This document shows positions 54,925-60,117 of a DNA stretch of 60,117 nt, one piece after another (positions within the stretch are counted from its first letter, which is position 1; each line of letters begins with the position of its first letter). A program made the translations under genes and the position numbers. The stretch is from NCBI GenBank assembly GCA_028066595.1, contig JALCBJ010000007.1, forward strand, positions 75,319 to 135,435. Direction: 5' to 3'. The notes beneath the pieces are model-generated. The model had not been told where the DNA came from and ran no database searches. It saw only the letters and a program-made list of their open reading frames with translations. The stretch is from Thermoanaerobaculia bacterium. GTDB taxonomy: Bacteria; Acidobacteriota; Thermoanaerobaculia; Multivoradales; J023.

Positions 54925-55265
54925 TCGTCTTTCCTTTCTGACGATGGTCGGTTTTCCGCTCGCTGCTTGATGCGATCCAGCTGATGCCGCCAGTGGCGGC
55001 GAAACGTCTCGGTCCACTCGTGAAGGGGCCGGATGGCCTCGGCGTCGACGCTGTAGAGGATCCGACGGCCGTCCCGCCTGCGCGTGACCAGCCCGACCTC
55101 GTGGAGGACCTTGAGGTGTTTGGACACGGACGGCTGCCCCAATGACAGTGCGTCCACGATGTCGCCGACACTGCGCTCCGATCCCACCAGGAACGACAGG
55201 ATCTCCCGCCGCTTGGTCTCGGCGACGGCGTTGAACACGTCAGAGGTCGTGGTTGCTCGGGGCAT
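54921..55265 (-). CDS. ArsR-family winged-helix repressor
   Basis: A 114-residue regulator. Winged helix at residues ~8-80: DVFNAVAETKRREILSFL, RSVGDIVDALSLGQPSVSKH (recognition helix), LKVLHEVGLVTRRRDGRRIL (wing). No Cys pair for metal sensing is present; the protein contains no Cys, so it is not a classical arsenite sensor. The SRPBCC partner is translationally coupled. A perfect palindrome lies nine bases upstream of its start, probably its own operator. Confidence 0.92.
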   Translation of the reverse strand: MPRATTTSDVFNAVAETKRREILSFLVGSERSVGDIVDALSLGQPSVSKHLKVLHEVGLVTRRRDGRRILYSVDAEAIRPLHEWTETFRRHWRHQLDRIKQRAENRPSSERKDE

Positions 55266-55273
55266 GGGAATAT

Positions 55274-55295
55274 CACATTCCGTTAACGGAATGTG
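55274..55295. promoter_or_regulatory. 22-bp perfect palindrome, probable ArsR operator
   Basis: The core ACATTCCGTTAACGGAATGT plus one flanking C/G pair is fully self-complementary. It sits between the ArsR start (9 bp away) and the divergent CRTAC1-type gene, where a dimeric repressor would block transcription of its own operon and perhaps the neighbour. Operator role is inferred from position and symmetry. Confidence 0.8.
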
Positions 55296-55445
55296 TCAAG
55301 GACTGGTGCCGGGATTCTCGAACTCGGACGGGGGAAGGTGCGCTGGCCTCGGAGCGGGCTGCGCTTGCCTGCGAGAGGTAGCCGACCTATCATCCGGACC
55401 GACTCGAAACCGCAATGACTACGCGCCTCAGGCACTGGATTCGCG

Positions 55446-58400
55446 ATGCACTGGACTCGTACCGCCACCCGTTGGGAGTCGACATGGCGACTCGGACTCG
55501 TCGCCTGCTGGCTCGTGGTCTGTGTCTTGCCAGCGCGAGCCCAGTCGGTTGGTTCGGCGACGCCCGTGGAGCTGAAGATAGACCACGCGGTCTCGCACGA
55601 CGCGTTCCAGGCGGAGCTGGATCGAAGCCTCGACGCGACGGCGGACGGGTGGCGAAGCGAGGCGCTAAGTCACGCGGCGACCACGGCTCTGGAGCAGCTG
55701 ATCGGCGGGCTGAAGGAGGTGGAGTCGGGACTCGCGGAGGAGGTGGGCGGTCTTCTCGATGAAAGCTTCTCCTGCGATCCTCTGCGTCCGATGCAGCTCG
55801 TCGACGTGTTCGTCCACGGCCCGCTGAAGGTTCGCCGCCGAGAGGGCTCCCCTGAAGTCGCATCGCCCCGGCAGCTGTTAGGCGTCGAGGGATGGATCGA
55901 GGCGCTTCGCGGTCTCGGAGCAGGCCTGGGTCTTACCAGTAGCGCATCGTCTGATGGCTTACTCATCCAACTGAAACCCGTTGGGGTCGAGCTGGACGAT
56001 CACGAGTTCGCCGTGACCTTTCTATACCAGGCCAGTGTCCGACAGGACACCGGATCGCTGCAGCAGAGCGCCACCTGGACGACCCACTGGACCTATCCCG
56101 TAGCCGATGGTCGTCCTGCATTGCGGAGGGTCGCGGTGGACGCCTATGAGGAGGCTGAGCTGCGCCGGGCCGGATCTCCGGATCCCGGGGCCGCAACACT
56201 GTTCGTCGATGCTACGGCGGCAGCCATGTCGGCCACCAGAGCCTACGAGGCTCAGGTGACCCCGGGCCTGGAGCACTGGATTCCCAGGGTCAGTCGACTG
56301 GCTGGTATGTCGTTCCTCGGCCATCATGGACTGGCCGTTGGCGACGTGAACGGCGATGGTCTCGAAGATCTCTACGTGACCGACGCCGCAGGCCTACCCA
56401 ATCGGCTCTATCTGCAGGAAGCCGACGGAACCGTGCGCGACGTGTCGGCGGAATCGCATACCGACTGGCTCGATCCGTCCGTTTCTGCCCTCCTGATCGA
56501 CCTCGATGGGGACGGAGACCAGGACCTCGTGGTGGCCACCGCGTTCCACTTGTTGTTGCAAGAGAATGACGGGCATGGTCGGTTCACTTTGCGAGATTCC
56601 CTGGTCGAAGTGGTGACGGCACCAACCTCACTTTCCGCAGCTGACTACGACGAAGATGGCGATCTCGATCTGTATCTTTGTGGCTACAACGGAGATCGAG
56701 ACAGCCGGGCCATTCCAGGTCCGGTGCCGTATCACGACGCGCGCAACGGCGGCCGCAACGTGCTTCTGGAAAACCGTGGTGGCTTTCGTTTCGCAGACGT
56801 CACCGAGGCCGTGGGTCTGGCAGAGAACAACCATAGCTATAGCTTTGCCGCGGCTTGGGACGACTATGACGACGATGGAGACGTGGACCTCTACGTGGCC
56901 AACGACTTCGGTCGCAACAACCTCTACGAGAACGACGGCGGACGTTTCCGTGACGTTGCGGCAGAAGCCGGGGTCGAGGACGTGGCGTCGGGCATGTCGG
57001 CGTCCTGGGGCGACTACGACCGCGATGGCCGGCGCGACATGTACGTCAGCAACATGTTCTCGTCGGCTGGCAATCGGGTGGCCTTTCAGCGTCGGTTCGC
57101 CGACGCAGGCCCGGAGCAGACCATCGCGGATAGCGCCGCATGGCCCGCGGCAACACGCTGTTTCGCAACCAGGGCGACGGTTCGTTCGGCGACGTCACCC
57201 TGGACGCAGCAGTGCAGATGGGGCTGTGGGCGTGGGCGTCACGCTTTGCGGATCTGAACAACGACGGTTGGTTGGACCTACTGGTGTCGAACGGCTACGT
57301 GACCAATCGAGATACCAACGATTTGTGAAGTTTCTTTTGGCGGCAGGTCGTGCCGCGATCACCCAAGGCGGAGAGAGCACAAGAAGCACTGCAGCAATAC
57401 GTCGCGAGCTGGCAAGGGATTTTCCGCCTCATGCGGGAGGGTCATTCCTGGTCGGGACGTGAACGCCATCGGGCCTTCCTCAACTGCGGTGACGGGCGTT
57501 TCGCCGACGTCTCCGCTGTCACCGGACTGGATTTCCTCGACGATGGCCGGGCCTTCGGGGTAGTGGATTGGGACCACGACGGAGATCTCGATCTGTGGCT
57601 GCACAATCGCACCGGTCCGCGCCTGCGCCTGATGCTCAACCGAACTGACACGTACGCCAGCGACTCCTCCTGGGTCCAGCTCCGCTTGCGCGGGACCGAG
57701 GCCAATCGCGACGGTATCGGTGCACGCGTCGAGGTGGTGGTCTCGGGCGACGACACCGACGAGCGACGGGTGCAAGTGGTGTATGCCGGCGATGGCTTTC
57801 AATCTCAGTCCAGCAAGTGGCTACATTTTGGGTTGGGACGGCTACAGCCTGGGCAGGCGATCGAGCGTGTCCAGGTGCGCTGGCCGGTAGCCGACGAGCA
57901 GGACCTGGAGACCTTTACCGCCGTCCAGGCGAACGGACGCTACCTGTTGGAGCAGGGTACCGGTGTGGCGGTGGCGGTTGCGACGCGGGACTCCTCGGCC
58001 GAGCTGAAGGCCTCCGGTCAGGCATCGCCTCCGGCTGCCTCGGATGCCCGTCCCTACCTACCGCGCCGGGTCCCCTTGCCGGAGCTGCCCTACCTGGCGC
58101 TAGAGGAGGGAGCGCAGGAGGAACGCCGAATTGCGTCGTTGGTGGAGGCTGCAGGCGGACCAGTGCTGGTCAATCTCTGGGCGAGCTGGTGCATGCCCTG
58201 CCTGACGGAGCTGCGGGAGCTAGGAGAGCGCCGCCCTGATCTCGAGGCGGCCGGTCTCGAAGTCCTTGCACTCACGGTCGAGGGCCTCGACGAGAAGGAA
58301 ACTCGCGCCGAGGACTCTCTGCAGGTTCTCCGCAGCTTGGGTTTCTCCGGCCCCGCCGGCGCGGTCAGTGTGGAAATGCTCGACAAGCTCGATCTCCTGG

Positions 58401-59356
58401 AACAGATCCTCTACGAGCTCGACCTGCCCTTCGTCGTACCCGTGAGCTATCTCCTGGACCGCGACGGTCGGCTCGCCGCCGTCTATCGTGGCCGGGTCGA
58501 AGTCGAAGAGCTGCTGCAGGACGTCCGCAGCCTGGACACCGACACCTCGGATCGCCACCGACGTTCGGCTCCGCTGGCCGGGCGCTGGCACTCCCAAGTC
58601 TCGGCGCTCGACATGCTGTGGGTCGGGCGGGTGTTCCGCGACCGCTATCCCGACGATATGGAAAGCTACCTGGTGCGTGCGGTGGAGCAGTTCGATCATC
58701 AGGTCGAGCGCGCCGAAACGCAGGAGATCCGGACCTACCTAAAGGATCGGGCCGCCTCTGCCCTCGTCGATCTGGCTCTGGCATCGAGGGCGCGCGGCGA
58801 CGTGCCGGAGGCTATGGCGCGGTTGCGTCGAGCCCTGGATCGCAAGGGCGATATGACGCTGGCTCATCTGAATCTGGGTGAGCTGCTGCGCGATGCCGGA
58901 CGCCACGAAGAATCGCTGCAGCACTATGGCCTGGCCTACAAGTCCGATCCGGAGAACGCCGTAGCGCGGCACGGGCTCGGTATGGCGTTTTATGCACTGG
59001 GTGATGTGGACAATGCGTTGGGGCATCTCAGTGCGGCGCATCATTTCGCCCCCGACATGCCTGCGCCGATCCAAGGCATGGCCTGGATCCTGATCCGCCA
59101 TGCCGCCCCAGGCGATCAGCGCGCCACCCGCGACGCGCTGGATCTCGCCCGCCGGGGCGTAGAACTCACCGAGTATCGCGATGCTCGGATGCTCGATGTC
59201 CTGGCAGCCGCCCTGGCGCGTGCCGGTCTTTTCGCAGAGGCGCAGGAGAAGGCACGAGACGCGCTGGAGCTCGCGAAGACCACGGAGAGCAGCGAGCTGA
59301 CGGCCGAGATCGCCGGTCGCCTGGCCGCCTACGAGGAAGGGCGGCCCGGTGGTTGA
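55446..59356 (+). CDS. CRTAC1/ASPIC-UnbV - thioredoxin - TPR protein, probable selenoprotein; apparent 1-bp frameshift
   Basis: About 1,303 residues if one base missing near 57133 is restored and the TGA at 57326-57328 is read through (codon 628). Signal peptide (LGLVACWLVVCVLPARA-Q); N-terminal region ~35-290; FG-GAP/VCBS repeats ~295-620 (GDVNGDGLEDLYV, LDGDGDQDLVV, YDEDGDLDLYL, YDDDGDVDLYV, YDRDGRRDMYV, LNNDGWLDLLV); then TNDL, TGA, SFFWRQVVPRSPK in the same frame; ASPIC/UnbV domain (~735-842); TlpA-like thioredoxin domain with WASWCMPCLTEL (~920); TPR repeats (~1110-1298). Exported. A hairpin with GGTC loop follows the TGA at SECIS spacing. The frameshift (GATAGCGCCGCATGG, where CGCCGC is expected) may be real or an assembly error. 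Downstream ~2 kb is otherwise undamaged. Confidence 0.78.
57329..57356 (+). promoter_or_regulatory. Candidate bacterial SECIS hairpin downstream of the CRTAC1-type UGA
   Basis: GCGGCA (57340-57345) pairs with TGCCGC (57351-57356) around loop GGTCG. In E. coli fdhF the SECIS apex is GCA-GGUC-UGC and GGUC starts 18 bases after the UGA; here GCA-GGUCG-UGC starts its GGUC after 17 bases. Agreement in loop word, stem top and spacing is close. Confidence 0.8.
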
Positions 59357-59382
59357 TCAGGCTGCTTCGCCCGGATGAGACC

Positions 59383-59847
59383 CTACTGCCAGAACGATCG
59401 GATCTCTCGCTCCGTGGGCAGTGAGACCTGGATATCCCGATCTAATCCGAGCTTCTCGCGACCTTGGCGCAACACGTCGTAGACCGCCACCATGTGCTTG
59501 TACTCGGACTCCGGTTGGGGACGTAGGATCACAGGCTTCTTCGGATTCCGTTCCAGCTTCGGCTCCAGATAGAGCAGCAGATCCTCCAGGGCCATGGCCT
59601 TGCGATCCACCGTGAGAAGGCCACCGCGACCGATTTCCACGAGCACCGACTCCACCGGCGTGATGACGTCGGCCGGGTCGTCGTCACCATCCAGGCCGAA
59701 GTCGAGACCGCGAGTAGCTGCCAAGGTGATGGTGACCATGAAATAGATCACCAGCAGAAACGCAATGTCGGCCATCGAGGAGGTAGGGATCTCGTCGCTT
59801 ACCTTGCGTTGGGTTCGGAAGGAGCTCTTGCGCTGTGTTTGGCTCAT
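59383..59847 (-). CDS. exbD: ExbD/TolR-family biopolymer transport protein
   Basis: A 154-residue inner-membrane protein. Short basic cytoplasmic start, one helix (residues ~22-44, SSMADIAFLLVIYFMVTITL) with the conserved Asp27 that carries protons in ExbD/TolR/MotB, then a periplasmic domain (VLVEIGRGGLLTVDRKAMALE, VILRPQPESEYKHMVAVYDVL). Works with ExbB/TonB-type partners to energise outer-membrane transport. No ExbB or TonB gene is in the window on its downstream side; partners would be elsewhere. It converges with the CRTAC1-type gene (26 bp). Confidence 0.9.
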   Translation of the reverse strand: MSQTQRKSSFRTQRKVSDEIPTSSMADIAFLLVIYFMVTITLAATRGLDFGLDGDDDPADVITPVESVLVEIGRGGLLTVDRKAMALEDLLLYLEPKLERNPKKPVILRPQPESEYKHMVAVYDVLRQGREKLGLDRDIQVSLPTEREIRSFWQ

Positions 59848-59868
59848 GACGTCCTCTCGGGTCGTTCG

Positions 59869-59892
59869 AGGATGAGACTCAGGATGAGACTC
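59869..59892. repeat. Two tandem copies of AGGATGAGACTC
   Basis: A 12-bp word repeated directly, 22 bp upstream of the exbD start in the 92-bp gap between exbD and the divergent beta-helix gene. It could be a binding site pair or simple slippage. Confidence 0.6.
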
Positions 59893-59939
59893 ACCAGCGG
59901 GCGGTTCAGTTCCGGCGCTCTACGAGATATGCTGGTCGC

Positions 59940-60117
59940 ATGAAAAATAGACAAATCCCGATGTTTCGATGGGTGTTCCGGCTCGGCCCAGCCGGAGAAC
60001 TTCGATGGTCCTGGTGCGCCGCCTTGTGGTTGCTAGCCCCTCTGGCGGCCCCAGCGGCAACGTTCTGGGTGGCCACCGACGGCAGCGACACCACGGGGGA
60101 CGGCTCCCAAGGCAATC
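59940..60117 (+). CDS. Start of a secreted parallel beta-helix (DUF1565-like) protein, 3' truncated
   Basis: Open frame running off the right edge, about 59 residues. A positively charged start (MKNRQIPMFRWVFRLG) leads to a hydrophobic segment WCAALWLLAPLAAPAAT, a likely signal peptide. The mature start FWVATDGSDTTGDGSQGN is the standard entry of DUF1565/pectate-lyase-like helices (compare TFHVAPPPAGSDTHPGTQGE in the gene at 51 kb). The second ATG at codon 8 is an alternative start. No clear Shine-Dalgarno. Confidence 0.75.
   Translation, partial: MKNRQIPMFRWVFRLGPAGELRWSWCAALWLLAPLAAPAATFWVATDGSDTTGDGSQGN

Noticed and set aside
57350..59356. UnbV-thioredoxin-TPR part as a separate gene
   Set aside because: Coding similarity continues upstream in the same frame through the TGA (SFFWRQVV), and no start signal or signal peptide is present.
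1..60117. tRNA or rRNA genes, including tRNA-Sec
   Set aside because: I saw no cloverleaf-like or rRNA sequence on reading the intergenic regions; a proper search was not possible.

Overview
The window looks like a chromosomal segment of an uncultured, high-GC Acidobacteriota (probably the Thermoanaerobaculia side of the phylum). This is inferred, not proven. The grounds are an 806-residue MacB-type permease of the architecture known as acidobacterial duplicated orphan permease, a CRTAC1/ASPIC-UnbV-thioredoxin-TPR protein, high GC, and several secreted proteins ending in a shared FxDGFESGxxxxWS C-terminal motif. UGA is used as an ordinary stop in many genes (several ATGA overlaps), so the two in-frame UGA codons discussed below are not explained by a changed genetic code.

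Layout. 1-18.4 kb: end of a secreted PKD/thrombospondin-C-like protein, then a ~5,100-residue RHS polymorphic toxin with a long Ig-like stalk, a LVIVD-type propeller, YD repeats, an RHS core split by two Ig-like domains, and a C-terminal WHH nuclease-like tip. A small candidate immunity gene follows 3 bp later, and a second small unknown gene with an XRE regulator lies on the other strand. 18.8-20.5 kb: a REP-associated tyrosine transposase (RAYT) with GGTGC-GTG-GCACC hairpin repeats on both sides in opposite orientation, plus the 3' scrap of a dead secreted-protein gene. 20.5-26.3 kb: class II CPD photolyase, HslR-type S4 protein, RCK potassium channel and RlmI-type rRNA methyltransferase, interleaved with a second hairpin repeat family (GCAGGC-AAGAT-GCCTGC) that shows compensatory stem changes and forms a ~215-bp composite element present twice. 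26.3-35.5 kb: secreted lipocalin-like protein, M64 peptidase, cytochrome P450, two membrane proteins (one a DUF4328-CPBP fusion), a PQQ-type sugar dehydrogenase, and two propeller-like secreted proteins.

35.6-47.1 kb is a compact leftward operon of eight genes: two radical SAM enzymes, a GNAT, a GNAT-like protein, a Rieske oxygenase, a GH3-type acyl-adenylating amide synthetase, an ankyrin membrane protein and an unrecognised 1,152-residue protein. The first four genes and the Rieske-GH3 junction are joined by ATGA overlaps. It reads as an undescribed small-molecule pathway.

47.3-60.1 kb: a DUF3179 protein interrupted by an in-frame UGA exactly where homologues have the Cys of WCPLxxT, followed by a strong hairpin; the duplicated permease; a parallel beta-helix protein; a two-part methyltransferase; DinB; an ArsR-SRPBCC pair with a perfect palindromic operator; and the CRTAC1-thioredoxin-TPR protein with an in-frame UGA followed at SECIS distance by GCGGCA-GGUCG-UGCCGC, very like the E. 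coli fdhF SECIS loop. ExbD and the start of another beta-helix protein close the window. The two UGA genes are strong selenoprotein candidates and, with the radical SAM/GH3 operon, are the most interesting content.
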